From Acidobacteriaceae bacterium dw_441 (GTDB lineage Bacteria; Acidobacteriota; Terriglobia; Terriglobales; Acidobacteriaceae), in contig JAAVVA010000006.1 of assembly GCA_018449715.1 (NCBI GenBank), positions 124,001 to 188,000 on the forward strand: 64,000 nucleotides of DNA, written 5' to 3'. Below are positions 38,241-47,193 of this stretch, piece by piece (position 1 is the first letter of the stretch; every line of letters begins with the position of its first letter). Position numbers and translations under genes: made by a program. The notes beneath the pieces are model-generated. The model saw only the letters and a program-made list of their open reading frames with translations. It was not told where the DNA came from and made no database searches.

Positions 38241-40051
38241 TGGATCACCTTCGAGAGATCTTCATTAGAGGCATCTGACAAGCCGGTAGTCTCTGGCCAG
38301 ATGCTTCGGGGAAGAAAGATAGAGAAGATGGTGAGATGGTCGGCTGTGCGTTCGAAACGAATGGAGCCGCCGTGCTCGGACGCGATGTGCTCGGCGAGCG
38401 TAAGACCAAGGCCGGTACCACTCTGCTTGCCGACGCTGACGAAGGGGAGAAACATAGTCTTACTGACGTACTCGGGCACGCCGGGGCCATTGTCGATAAC
38501 GCTGATGCGGATCGTGTTTTCGTCCTGCGTGAGGTGGACGCGAACAGCAGGAGATGCGGACTGCTGCCCGGCCTCGCAAGCGTTGAGCAGAAGGTTATAG
38601 ACGGCACGGCCTAGTTTACGGGTATCGATATAAGCGCGAATGTCGACCGGGGCATCGAGAGAGAGGGTGACTCCGTGAGCAGCGGGGTGAGATCGAATGG
38701 AGTTAATGGAGCGCTCCAGCATGACCGATAGGGATTCCATAGCACGTTGGAGCTCCTTGCCAGTCTGACTGAAGAGCAAGAGCGATTCGAGGAGGTCCGT
38801 CATATCGTGTACGGCGGTTCGAACCTCGGTCAGAAGCTCTTCGCGCTCCGCCTGCGGCAGACTGGGATTACACATGAACTCGGCATTCGCGTAGATGGCC
38901 GAAAGATGATGACGCAGATCGTGCGAGATGGAGCTTGCCATGCGGCCTATGGTAGCGAGCCTTTCCGATTGCACGAGCTCCTTACGGGACTGGTCGAGCT
39001 GTGCGCGCATACGATCGAAGGCCCGACTTAACTCGCGTACCTCCTCGGCACCACCCTTGATCTCCAACGGGTACGTGTAGTCACCACTGGCCATAGCGCG
39101 TACACCCAGCATCAACGAACTGAGTGGGCGAGTAATGGAACGCGAGACGGACAGGAGGATGAGGGTTCCAGCACAGAGGACGAGGATGCTGAGAGTGGCA
39201 ACCCAGCGATTGACACGCCGTATAAGAGCTTGCCCCTGTTCAAAGGATTTGAGCACGACAAGGTGCGGAGTTGGCTTGCCAGGAGCACTCGGCCCCAGGG
39301 GCAAAGCCGTAGCCAGATAACGCTGACCATCGAGGCGAATCGTCTGACCGCCACCGGCGGATTGGATGTGAGGCAACTCCGCGATGAGCTGGTCATGCAG
39401 CTTGGGTTGAAGCGTGCCAGCGAGATAGCCATCGCCGTAGGAGAAGAGGACTTCGGCCGCAGCGGCTTCGCTGACCTGGCGTGCGACCTGGGAGTCCAAG
39501 GCATAGCCTACGAGAAGATATCCAAGGAGCGTGCCGGTAGCGTGATCGCCGAAGATGATCGGCTGGGCCTCAACTTCGTACAGTACGCCGCCGAGAACAA
39601 CATAAAAGGAGTCCTCGTCGCTCTTGAGGTGATAGGAGAGAGCAGTCTCCAACGTGTCATCCGAGAGTGGTCCGGCCCTGCGATAGACCGCGGCGAGGTC
39701 GAGATTCGTGTTGAAGAGTGCGAAGAGATCGCTGTTACTAGTGTGCCAGAATCCGGCGCTGCCATCCTCGATGGTATGGCGGTCATTCGAGGTCATCAGG
39801 GCCTTGATCGTAGGGAGATCAGCAATCAGGGCAGCCTGCCGCTGCATGAGGTCGTGATGTTGGAGCTGGAGGTTCCGGTATGTGGATATGGAGTGGCTGA
39901 GATCGGAGGCGAGCTCGTCCCTTGTCTGCTGCTCGACGATGATGCGAAGGATAAGGATGCTCAGTAGCGTCCATCCGAGAAAGACAATCAGCATCGGTAC
40001 CAACAGCGTGGTACGCATGCGAAACCTTTGGAGGAGATTGGAACTGAGCAT
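38237..40051 (-). CDS. Sensor histidine kinase with large periplasmic sensor domain
   Basis: About 604 residues. The ATG at 40051 lies one base after the regulator stop. A first membrane span (LVPMLIVFLGWTLLSILILR) precedes about 250 periplasmic residues of CACHE-like look, then a second span (VATLSILVLCAGTLILLSVS) and HAMP. The HisKA box is ASSISHDLRHHLSAIYANAE. The ATPase domain has NLLLNACEAG, SVIDNGPGVPEY and GTGLGLTLAEHIASEHGG. The neighbours (porin, cupredoxin and divergent CuA/cytochrome genes) suggest it senses something tied to copper or redox, but this is inference. Confidence 0.92.
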   Translation of the reverse strand: MLSSNLLQRFRMRTTLLVPMLIVFLGWTLLSILILRIIVEQQTRDELASDLSHSISTYRNLQLQHHDLMQRQAALIADLPTIKALMTSNDRHTIEDGSAGFWHTSNSDLFALFNTNLDLAAVYRRAGPLSDDTLETALSYHLKSDEDSFYVVLGGVLYEVEAQPIIFGDHATGTLLGYLLVGYALDSQVARQVSEAAAAEVLFSYGDGYLAGTLQPKLHDQLIAELPHIQSAGGGQTIRLDGQRYLATALPLGPSAPGKPTPHLVVLKSFEQGQALIRRVNRWVATLSILVLCAGTLILLSVSRSITRPLSSLMLGVRAMASGDYTYPLEIKGGAEEVRELSRAFDRMRAQLDQSRKELVQSERLATIGRMASSISHDLRHHLSAIYANAEFMCNPSLPQAEREELLTEVRTAVHDMTDLLESLLLFSQTGKELQRAMESLSVMLERSINSIRSHPAAHGVTLSLDAPVDIRAYIDTRKLGRAVYNLLLNACEAGQQSASPAVRVHLTQDENTIRISVIDNGPGVPEYVSKTMFLPFVSVGKQSGTGLGLTLAEHIASEHGGSIRFERTADHLTIFSIFLPRSIWPETTGLSDASNEDLSKVIQ

Positions 40052-40052
40052 C

Positions 40053-40742
40053 TTAGTTTGAGGGATCACTGACAAATTTGTAACCGATGCCGTGAAGCGT
40101 GCGGAAGTATTGTGGATTCGCAGGATCCGGCTCAAGCTTCTGCCGCAGCTTCATAACCTGATTGTCAACCGTGCGAGTGGTGGGATAAGAGTTGTAGCCC
40201 CAGACATCGATCAGGAGCTTTTCGCGGGTAATCACGCGCTCGGCATGGTCGATGAAGTAACGAAGGAGTTTAAGCTCATATGCTGTCATGACGACGAGCG
40301 CTCCATCCTTGCGCACCTCCATGCGACCAAAATCTGCAATGATATTTCCAAAATGCGCAGTCTCTTTGATTTCTTCGCGACGCTGGCGGCGCAGGGCTAC
40401 CTGTACGCGAGCGAGAAGCTCGCGTGGGCTGAAGGGCTTGGTGATGTAGTCATCTGCACCCAGCTCAAGGAGAAGCACCTTGTCAGCGACCTCGGAGACA
40501 GCACTCAGGATAAGGATTGGAGTTTCGGTCAGTGACTGCCGGATGGTTCGGCATACATCGCGGCCGGACATTCCTGGAAGCATTAGATCAAGGATGACGG
40601 CGTCGGGCTTGGCTGCCTGAGCCGCGGCAACACCCTCATTTCCATTGCTGGCGATGATAGTGTCGAATCCCTCGAGCGTGAACTGACGCTGCAGTGCCTT
40701 CTGTATGCGCGGGTCGTCTTCAATGATGAGAATCTTCTGCAT
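40053..40742 (-). CDS. OmpR/PhoB-family response regulator
   Basis: 229 residues from the ATG at 40742, preceded by GAGG; longer upstream starts are not protein-like. The receiver has E8-D9-D10, phospho-Asp D52 (VILDLMLPGMSG), Ser in LILSAVSEVAD and Lys in YITKPFSPRELL. A winged-helix domain follows (VVMTAYELKLLRYFIDHAER, TRTVDNQVMKLRQKLEPDP, RTLHGIGYKFVSD). It is the first gene of an operon with the kinase, porin and cupredoxin. It likely also controls the divergent CuA operon through the shared 330-base promoter region. Confidence 0.94.
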   Translation of the reverse strand: MQKILIIEDDPRIQKALQRQFTLEGFDTIIASNGNEGVAAAQAAKPDAVILDLMLPGMSGRDVCRTIRQSLTETPILILSAVSEVADKVLLLELGADDYITKPFSPRELLARVQVALRRQRREEIKETAHFGNIIADFGRMEVRKDGALVVMTAYELKLLRYFIDHAERVITREKLLIDVWGYNSYPTTRTVDNQVMKLRQKLEPDPANPQYFRTLHGIGYKFVSDPSN

Positions 40743-41072
40743 AGTACGGCCTCGTCCGTATCTCCAGTGTGTCAAGAGACGCAGCATAAATGTTACGGAA
40801 GTATCACAAGAATACAATCCCATGACAAAACTCTGACATCTGACACTCCCCGACCGATGAGTTACAGGGGAACCGATGCGGACACTCATAACGCTGGCAA
40901 TGAAGAGGTTATCTCCCCCCCTCGGTCGGGAAGGAGTTTGACAACCAGAAGACCGGAGAGTGACAAGCGGAGCTATAAAAACTACCTATACTCGCCTCGT
41001 GCTCAAGATTAGTCATGTCAATTTGTGATTGACGCGGCAAAGCATGGCTCACGATGCAAGGGGGAGATTGAG
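40743..41072. promoter_or_regulatory. Divergent promoter region between the two-component operon and the CuA/cytochrome operon
   Basis: 330 bases separating divergent operons. It contains an inverted repeat with 9-base arms (CCCGACCGA at 40849-40857, TCGGTCGGG at 40922-40930). A TTGACA at 40939-40944 and TATA-like words near 40974-40991 face the CuA gene, but spacing to a clear -10 is not ideal. No gene is seen. The plus operon start codon is preceded by AGGGGGAG. Confidence 0.4.
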
Positions 41073-41429
41073 ATGTGGAAAGTAACTACGGGAGTCCTGC
41101 TGGCGGCTCTAATATTGGGGCCAAGCGGTGCCAGGGCGAAGACGGATGATGTATCCAGGACGATCGAGGTGCATGTGAAGCGCTTTGCCTTCTCTCCTTC
41201 GGAGGTGGTGGTGAAGAAGGGCGAGACGGTAGACATCAGGCTGGTCTCAGAAGATGTGACGCACAGCCTCGCATTGCCTGACTTCAACATCAACAAGGAG
41301 ATCAGCAAAGGACATCCGGAGGATGTCGTGATCACGCCCCAGGCGACGGGGGATTTCCAGGGGCAGTGTGGCAGGTTCTGCGGCAGTGGCCACGGAACGA
41401 TGAAGTTCACAATCCATGTGACTGAATAA
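41073..41429 (+). CDS. Periplasmic CuA-type cupredoxin (cytochrome oxidase subunit II-like)
   Basis: 118 residues from the ATG at 41073, seven bases after AGGGGGAG. A signal peptide (MWKVTTGVLLAALILGPSGA) is followed by a single cupredoxin domain. It has the CuA ligand set: a first His in DVTHSLALPDF and then CGRFCGSGHGTM, which matches the C-x3-C-x3-H-x2-M arrangement of COX2 and N2O reductase CuA sites. No membrane hairpin or oxidase subunit I is nearby, so it is a stand-alone electron carrier. It likely passes electrons to or from the cytochrome c encoded two bases downstream. Confidence 0.88.
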   Translation: MWKVTTGVLLAALILGPSGARAKTDDVSRTIEVHVKRFAFSPSEVVVKKGETVDIRLVSEDVTHSLALPDFNINKEISKGHPEDVVITPQATGDFQGQCGRFCGSGHGTMKFTIHVTE

Positions 41430-41431
41430 CG

Positions 41432-41923
41432 ATGAAGGACTCATTATTGACCTGCCTCTGTCTGGTGGTGAGCTGTTGGGCGATGCAGGGATGCCGCGTT
41501 GCTCCTGCCGGTAAGTTGGAGACGACGTGCATCCAGTGGGCCAAGCATCACATAACAGTTGGCGGACGAGGCAATGCCAATCCAGTGCATAGCACGGCGG
41601 AGATAGTTGAACAAGGCAAAAAAAACTTCGCGGCGTACTGTATGGTGTGCCACGGCCGTGACGGACAGAACACGGGAGTTCCGTTTGCACAGAGCATGTC
41701 TCCGGCGATCCCACTGTTGAGCTCCGGCGCGGTGCAGAGCTACGACGACGGTCAACTGAAGTGGATCATCGAGAACGGAGTGCGCCCGTCAGGCATGCCT
41801 GCATCCAAGGGCATCCTGAGCGATCGGGAGATATGGACGATCGTGGTGTATCTCAGGCATCTACCTCCCGCTGGAAGCCTGGGAGAGCCGCGAACCTATT
41901 CGGAAGAAGAGTATGGAAAATGA
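41432..41923 (+). CDS. Monoheme cytochrome c, probable lipoprotein
   Basis: 163 residues. The lipobox-like end of the signal (SCWAMQGC) suggests lipid anchoring. The heme site is NFAAYCMVCHGRDGQNTG, with the distal Met probably in RPSGMPASKG, and LSDREIWTIVVYLRHLP is the typical last helix. It follows the CuA protein by two bases and overlaps the HPr-kinase-like gene by 11. It is a periplasmic electron carrier of the class I cytochrome c type. Its partner oxidoreductase is not identified. Confidence 0.9.
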   Translation: MKDSLLTCLCLVVSCWAMQGCRVAPAGKLETTCIQWAKHHITVGGRGNANPVHSTAEIVEQGKKNFAAYCMVCHGRDGQNTGVPFAQSMSPAIPLLSSGAVQSYDDGQLKWIIENGVRPSGMPASKGILSDREIWTIVVYLRHLPPAGSLGEPRTYSEEEYGK

Positions 41924-42920
41924 ACTGAATATGGCAGCCGATCTGGCCTCAGGAGAATCGTCAACGCATTGTTTGAGTGAAGTTTTTTTCCCTCTTGGCT
42001 TTCCTGTGCGTGTCGTGGTGAATCGAGCGGAGGCACTAGAGACTGCGCGGAAGAGCTGGAGCAGATTCAAGAGGATGAGCGCAAGCGAGCCACTGGTCAT
42101 CGAGCTTGAATTCACCGCTGGCAAAGAACAGGGAAAAGTAGTGGAAGCACCACTCACACATGTTGATGGCGAACGATTAACCGTTGCATTCGATGAGCAC
42201 GGTGTTGTGGTGGCGAACCTTAAACAAGGGTCAGCATACGGAGTTCTGAGCGACGTCCTGCTTGAGGCAGAGCTGCACCTTCGCTATTACGTGCTGGAGG
42301 CAATTGCGTTATCGATGATATCGACGCTGCGCGCTGTAGCTCTCCATGGGGCCTGCGTGACGTGGAAGGACGTGGGTGTGCTGTTGTGCGGCGAGTCCGG
42401 AGCTGGCAAAACGACACTCGCCTATGCCTGCGCACGCTCCGGATGGGGCTACATCTCGGACGATGCCAGTTACCTGATGCTGGAAGGAGGAGAGCGACGA
42501 GTGGTCGGAAACTGTCACCAGATACGGTTTCGCGATGCAGCTGCCAGTCTTTTTACCGAGCTGAATGGTAGAGAAACGACTCCCCGAGTTGCGGGTAAAC
42601 CTTCGATCGAAATGGGCACAAAAGAGTTGCAAGGCATCACGCAAGCAGCTTATGCAGACATTCGATCCATTTTATTTCTAAATCGCACCGATGAGTCCGC
42701 TCCCGGGCTTTATGCCATTGCAAGAGAGCAAGTTGAAGAGTATTTCACGAAGTTTTTTCTGATACCCGCTCACCAGGGATCGCAAACAAATGAAGCGCTG
42801 GAACGCCTGCTGGGCGCACAAATGTTTGAGTTCAGATATACCGACCTGCAATGGGCAGTTCGTTTCCTGTCGGAAGTCATGGAGGGAGACAACCGATGCA
42901 TAACAAGGTCGATATCTTGA
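41913..42920 (+). CDS. HPr-kinase-like P-loop protein
   Basis: 335 residues. The Walker A loop (GESGAGKTTLA, G160-T168) is followed by YISDDASYLML, resembling the HprK Walker B/catalytic region. VALHGACV precedes the P loop, as in this family. The N-terminal 140 residues are unlike HprK of Firmicutes. Such proteins occur beside PF14907 nucleotidyltransferases in lasso-peptide and other natural-product loci, where they may phosphorylate a peptide or small molecule. The same pairing is seen here, since the next gene is that nucleotidyltransferase and overlaps it by 25 bases. The substrate is unknown. Confidence 0.8.
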   Translation: MENELNMAADLASGESSTHCLSEVFFPLGFPVRVVVNRAEALETARKSWSRFKRMSASEPLVIELEFTAGKEQGKVVEAPLTHVDGERLTVAFDEHGVVVANLKQGSAYGVLSDVLLEAELHLRYYVLEAIALSMISTLRAVALHGACVTWKDVGVLLCGESGAGKTTLAYACARSGWGYISDDASYLMLEGGERRVVGNCHQIRFRDAAASLFTELNGRETTPRVAGKPSIEMGTKELQGITQAAYADIRSILFLNRTDESAPGLYAIAREQVEEYFTKFFLIPAHQGSQTNEALERLLGAQMFEFRYTDLQWAVRFLSEVMEGDNRCITRSIS

Positions 42921-44185
42921 GCCGATCTGCAATACCCCCGGAAGCAGTTGCCCTTTATGCGGCACTCCATCGCGAGCATCCCGTCGAGGACATGCTCACT
43001 CTCAACCAGGAGCAATGGGAGTGTTTGTTGAGCTTCAGCGATCTGGCTCATCTGACGTTACCGCTTGCAAGGAAGAGATCCCTGAGATTACCGGGCTGGG
43101 TCAGAGAGCGGCTCGATGTCAATCTGAAGGACAATCGGGAACGCTTTCGCCGGGTAAAGAATACATATCTGGAAGCTGAGGAATGCTTGAGGAAGACCAA
43201 CGTCGAGTATGTGGTGATCAAGGGATTTACTCTCTCACCGGACTTCGTGGAGTCTCCATGGCTGCGACAACAATCGGACATCGATCTTTACTGCGAGCCT
43301 GAAAGTATCGAGGTAGCACAGGCGGCACTTGAGTCGATTGGATATCAGCCGAGCACAACCCTCGATTTTCGCAGAGCCGATCACTCTCCAACTCTGTATC
43401 GGCTAGGGGAATGGACATGGCGCGGCAATGCGTTCGATCCCGATATGCCTCTCTCACTTGAATTGCACCACAGTCTATGGAACGAGAGAGTCACCCTGTT
43501 GCAAGATAAAGAGATTCAAAGATTCTTTAAGCGCAGAGTGATGCGACAGATCGAAGGCATGGAGGTGCCAACGCTACAGGATGTCGACATCCTTGGGCAT
43601 CAATCGATGCATATCCTGAGGAATCTGCTCGTACATGACACGGTGATTCATCATGTTTATGAGATGGCGGAGTTTCTCGACAGGAAGATGCACGATGAAG
43701 GGTTCTGGCACAGGTGGCAGACACAGCATAGTGAAGATCTGAGAGCGAAGGAAGTGATTGCATTTGAGTTGGCGCGCCAATGCTTTGGATGCCACATGCC
43801 GGAGGTTGCCCATGAGGTACTTGACAGTTTGCCGAGGGAACAGATGTCGTGGCTGAAGTGCTTTGGGCGTATGCCGATGGCGCTACCCTTCCAAGAAAAC
43901 AAAGATGCCGTGTGGCTTCACTTGAGTCTGCTGCGCGAGAGTCGCCATAAAAGGACACTTCTTCGCAATACTTTCTTTCCCAACCGCTTGCCAGATCGCC
44001 GTATTGAAACAGTCGTGCTCAGCAAACGCACTATTCGCTCGCTGACGAGGAAGAGCATGTTGGGTATCATCGTTTACTGCTGCAAACGTCTTGTCACCTA
44101 TTCGCAACTGCACTGCCGGACGATATACCACGGAGTCATCTGGCGCCTTCGCCGCTCAGTTATCCCGAACGCGGTAATTAAGTGA
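42896..44185 (+). CDS. Nucleotidyltransferase-family protein (PF14907-like)
   Basis: About 429 residues from the ATG at 42896, preceded by GGAGGGAG inside the kinase gene. The nucleotidyltransferase core is seen in EYVVIKGFTLSPDFVESPWL followed by QQSDIDLYCEP, with the DxD metal site. A following stretch, WTWRGNAFDPDMPLSLELHH, is typical of the uncharacterised nucleotidyltransferase family. The C-terminal half is helical and Arg-rich. It probably transfers a nucleotide to a product of the neighbouring kinase or radical SAM enzymes. The last 30 bases overlap the end of the convergent SPASM gene. Confidence 0.8.
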   Translation: MHNKVDILSRSAIPPEAVALYAALHREHPVEDMLTLNQEQWECLLSFSDLAHLTLPLARKRSLRLPGWVRERLDVNLKDNRERFRRVKNTYLEAEECLRKTNVEYVVIKGFTLSPDFVESPWLRQQSDIDLYCEPESIEVAQAALESIGYQPSTTLDFRRADHSPTLYRLGEWTWRGNAFDPDMPLSLELHHSLWNERVTLLQDKEIQRFFKRRVMRQIEGMEVPTLQDVDILGHQSMHILRNLLVHDTVIHHVYEMAEFLDRKMHDEGFWHRWQTQHSEDLRAKEVIAFELARQCFGCHMPEVAHEVLDSLPREQMSWLKCFGRMPMALPFQENKDAVWLHLSLLRESRHKRTLLRNTFFPNRLPDRRIETVVLSKRTIRSLTRKSMLGIIVYCCKRLVTYSQLHCRTIYHGVIWRLRRSVIPNAVIK

Positions 44186-45193
44186 ACAGACGCAATTCTG
44201 GCAGGTAGGATCTTCGGCGACTTTGAGAGTCTGACGAAAGTGCGCTGCGGCAGTGGAGTTGAACGCCTCTGAGAGCGATTTCGTTCGCGTCTCAGCGACG
44301 GCTCGATGAAAGAAACAAGGCCTGAGCGAACCGTCGACTTCAAGTACAGCAGAGACCCAGGGCGCATTGCAGAGCGGAGAAACAGAAGGAGCCTCTCCCA
44401 GACGACTGCGGAAGTAGCGCGCGATGCGGCGTAGCTTTTCAGGATTTTCGACGATGTATCTATTCCTGATATCTTCTGCATTCTGTGCAATCAGGAGTTC
44501 TATCTCTTCTTCGAGAGCCGATACCTGAACAGAGGTGAGACCAATGTTATTCTCGCACTCATCAGGCCATATCAACTCACGATTGAAGGCCTGTGATGCC
44601 GTGTCTACTGCCAGAAACGAGATCGAGGTACAGTTGAGCAATTTTGCGGCTGCAACGGTTTGCCGTAGTTGAGCAAAGTTGCTGCTCTGCACTGTGCTGC
44701 GGGCATGGACCGCCATATCGGGCCGGAACCGTCTGACGGCAGAGATACCATCGCGCATGAGCTCATAGGCGCGTGATATGCGTCGGATTCGATTGTGTGT
44801 TCGTTCCGGTCCGTCGAGTGAGACGATAACTTCATCAACCGAATCAGCCACAACTTGAGCTCTCTTTTGCAGAAGAAGCCCCGTGCTGAGAAGGGTAATC
44901 TGCACCGAACACTCTCGGAGAAGCCAGCAGAGTTCACCAAAGCGCGAATGAAGCAGCGGCTCGCCTCCCGTGAGGACGACCTGTCGCACATGAAGCCCCC
45001 GCATATCGGCCTGATAGCTGCGGACTTGGTTGAGGGAGAGCTCGTTCCCTGAAGGGCGCTTCCAGATATCGCACATGGCGCATCGACAGTTGCAGTTCTC
45101 ATGCACGTTAAGGATAAGGATCGGCATAGAGCGAAGTTCGCCGTTTGTAGTTGGCGCGATTGCGCTGCGGATGGAAAGCAGTTCAGCAGACAT
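44156..45193 (-). CDS. Radical SAM protein with SPASM-like C-terminal cysteines
   Basis: 345 residues. The [4Fe-4S] radical SAM motif is ENCNCRCAMCDIW near residue 33 (C-x3-C-x2-C), followed by the SAM-binding VVLTGGEPLLH. Further cysteines at PLCNAPW, LRPCFF and PTCQNCVCSL form a likely SPASM/twitch auxiliary-cluster site. Relatives modify peptides (sactipeptide, mycofactocin and PQQ pathways) or act as anaerobic sulfatase maturases. It is the last gene of the eight-gene operon, with a 53-base gap after the fusion gene that holds no obvious peptide. Its end overlaps the convergent nucleotidyltransferase by 30 bases. Confidence 0.88.
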   Translation of the reverse strand: MSAELLSIRSAIAPTTNGELRSMPILILNVHENCNCRCAMCDIWKRPSGNELSLNQVRSYQADMRGLHVRQVVLTGGEPLLHSRFGELCWLLRECSVQITLLSTGLLLQKRAQVVADSVDEVIVSLDGPERTHNRIRRISRAYELMRDGISAVRRFRPDMAVHARSTVQSSNFAQLRQTVAAAKLLNCTSISFLAVDTASQAFNRELIWPDECENNIGLTSVQVSALEEEIELLIAQNAEDIRNRYIVENPEKLRRIARYFRSRLGEAPSVSPLCNAPWVSAVLEVDGSLRPCFFHRAVAETRTKSLSEAFNSTAAAHFRQTLKVAEDPTCQNCVCSLNYRVRDN

Positions 45194-45246
45194 AGATGAT
45201 CTCGGCGAGGTGCGCTACTCCACGGGTAGAGCAAAAAGAGGAAGCC

Positions 45247-47193
45247 TTAGTCGACATGCTGGGCATCCGGAATGGAGATACGGCGGCCATTGATGGAGAC
45301 ACCGTCCACGCCCAGGATCCGAGCGGCTGACTCGAAGAGCGACACCACCGGGGCGGCAATCCAGCGTGTAACTCCCTCAACGGATAGGGGCGACAATCTG
45401 CTGGATAACTCTGCTGGAAGTCGCTGCATCATCTCGTCGGACGCGAGACGAATGGAGCCGGCGACTATGACGAGTTCGATGTCGTGCCAGCTAAGAGAGA
45501 CCAGTTGTTGTGCTGGTAATAGAGAGGAGGAACGCACTGCGAAGAGATCTGCGGAGAAATCAGGGTGGATGCGCCCTGCGTGATTTTGAAGATGGAGCAT
45601 TGCGGCAGGCGTCTGCGTGACGAAACGAAAGAGCCTGCTGGAGCAGAGCTGTAGATTACTGTGGCAGAACCTGATCTCGTCCAGAAGGTCGCCATCGGCA
45701 GTCAGCGGTGAATCGCTGCCGATAGCGAGCCGATCCACGGTGGATAGCTGTTCGGTTGAAGGGGCTCGGGAAAAGAGGAAATTATTGGATGAAGGGCAAA
45801 TAATTAATGACGCGCCGTACCGATTCAGTATGTCGATCTCTTCAAGGCTCATCGCCAGTCCATGCACGAGTATGGTGCGGTCATCGAGGAGGCGCATCTC
45901 GAGTAACTGAGTGAATTCATCGCAGGCAGCAGCGTCGATTCCTTCGCAAGCGTGGAGGATAAAAGGCCGAGATGGATCGGAGCGGCCATGTATTGAGACC
46001 AGATCGTTGGAGAAGGCTAACGAATGAGCCCAGTCGAATTCGGCGGCGACGCGAACTGGAAATAAGGGATCACGAAATGCGTAGTGATCAGGGTTGTGAT
46101 GACAGACAGTCGTTGCTCCACAGAGCAGATTGCGGATGGCCCCCCACCAAATACGAACATCACGCGGCACTCTGGTGTGCTTTTCGATAAGAGGACGAAA
46201 ACTCTCGTGAATATCTCGCCCCCACTCTGTGGCGTTGGGATACGGAGGATTTCCAAGACGGGGAAACAGGCCGAACTCAAGATGGTCGTGCGCGTTGATC
46301 AACCCAGGGAAGAGAGTGAATCCGGACAGGTCGATATCATTCTGTGCGCGATGTAGCACGCGACCTGAGAGGAGCGATGTAATAACCCCATCCTGAATGA
46401 TCATTTCTCCTGAGTCGGACTCCTGGGCTCCGAGAGCAAAATCTGCGTTCGCTAATGTGGTGCGGTTCCGAGATGCATCTGTGGCTTTGGGCTTCAGGTG
46501 GAGAAGGTAGATTGCCGGTCTTCCGGCTGAGTTCGTATAGGAGGCCTCTTTACCGCGGCTCGCAAAGATCGGATACTCCGTCTCACCAAATGAAGGTTGA
46601 TAGAGAGCGGCAATCTGAAAGCCCTGCCTCTCGAAGGCATGTGATATTTCCTCGATGGAGTGGGGCTCGACGTGTAGATGAAAGGTTGTGTCCGAGGAAC
46701 GGAAGCTACGCTGCCAGCCAAGTGCCAATGCGGTGTCTGGATGCATGTCCGTAAGCAGAAGGTCTCCCTTATCGCGGAGAACGCGATGGAGCTGGCTGGC
46801 AAGAGCGTTGATGTCGGAGACATAACTGAGGACAAAGGAACAGAGAGCTAGATCGATGGACGCAGAGAGTAGCGGCACGACCGGAAGTTGTGCGAGGACG
46901 AACGAGGTTTTTCCAACACAGGCATGCCGCGCAACAGCTAGCATCTCGGAAGAGCTGTCGATGCCGTGCAGTGATCTCGGAGTGCCAAGGTTTGCGAGCC
47001 GTCGAAGCCAGCGCCCGGTTCCGCATCCTGCATCGAGAATATCTTTGCCATCGACGGAGGGCAGCACGCAACGTAGATAACGCTCCTCGAGAGCTAACAA
47101 GGGATTTGACTGAGCATCATAGACCTGAGCCCATGCTGCGAAGGCGGCGCTATTGTGCGGAGGGTCGAGAATGTTGTCTATCTGTAAGCTCAC
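45247..47193 (-). CDS. Fusion of SAM methyltransferase and amidohydrolase
   Basis: 648 residues. Residues 1-235 are a class I SAM methyltransferase (ILDAGCGTGRWLRRLANLG, then LHGIDSSSEMLAVAR and LALCSFVLSYVSD). Residues about 245-648 are an amidohydrolase-superfamily domain: PGLINAHDHLEFGLFPRLG (metal ligands H302, H304), FILHACEG, LVHGLA, and the late Asp in LAIGSDSPLTADGDLL. Amidohydrolases hydrolyse or deaminate C-N bonds of small molecules. I know no common family with this fusion. The open frame is continuous with no stop between the domains. It overlaps its radical SAM neighbour by 4 bases and shares the operon. Confidence 0.88.
   Translation of the reverse strand: MSLQIDNILDPPHNSAAFAAWAQVYDAQSNPLLALEERYLRCVLPSVDGKDILDAGCGTGRWLRRLANLGTPRSLHGIDSSSEMLAVARHACVGKTSFVLAQLPVVPLLSASIDLALCSFVLSYVSDINALASQLHRVLRDKGDLLLTDMHPDTALALGWQRSFRSSDTTFHLHVEPHSIEEISHAFERQGFQIAALYQPSFGETEYPIFASRGKEASYTNSAGRPAIYLLHLKPKATDASRNRTTLANADFALGAQESDSGEMIIQDGVITSLLSGRVLHRAQNDIDLSGFTLFPGLINAHDHLEFGLFPRLGNPPYPNATEWGRDIHESFRPLIEKHTRVPRDVRIWWGAIRNLLCGATTVCHHNPDHYAFRDPLFPVRVAAEFDWAHSLAFSNDLVSIHGRSDPSRPFILHACEGIDAAACDEFTQLLEMRLLDDRTILVHGLAMSLEEIDILNRYGASLIICPSSNNFLFSRAPSTEQLSTVDRLAIGSDSPLTADGDLLDEIRFCHSNLQLCSSRLFRFVTQTPAAMLHLQNHAGRIHPDFSADLFAVRSSSLLPAQQLVSLSWHDIELVIVAGSIRLASDEMMQRLPAELSSRLSPLSVEGVTRWIAAPVVSLFESAARILGVDGVSINGRRISIPDAQHVD

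Noticed and set aside
39230..39967. 245-codon plus-strand frame inside the sensor kinase
   Set aside because: Antisense shadow; the kinase frame carries HisKA and ATPase motifs.
41913..45193. Possible lasso-peptide or sactipeptide cluster
   Set aside because: No asparagine-synthetase-like cyclase, transglutaminase-like protease, PqqD domain or plausible precursor frame was found; gaps within the operons are too short.
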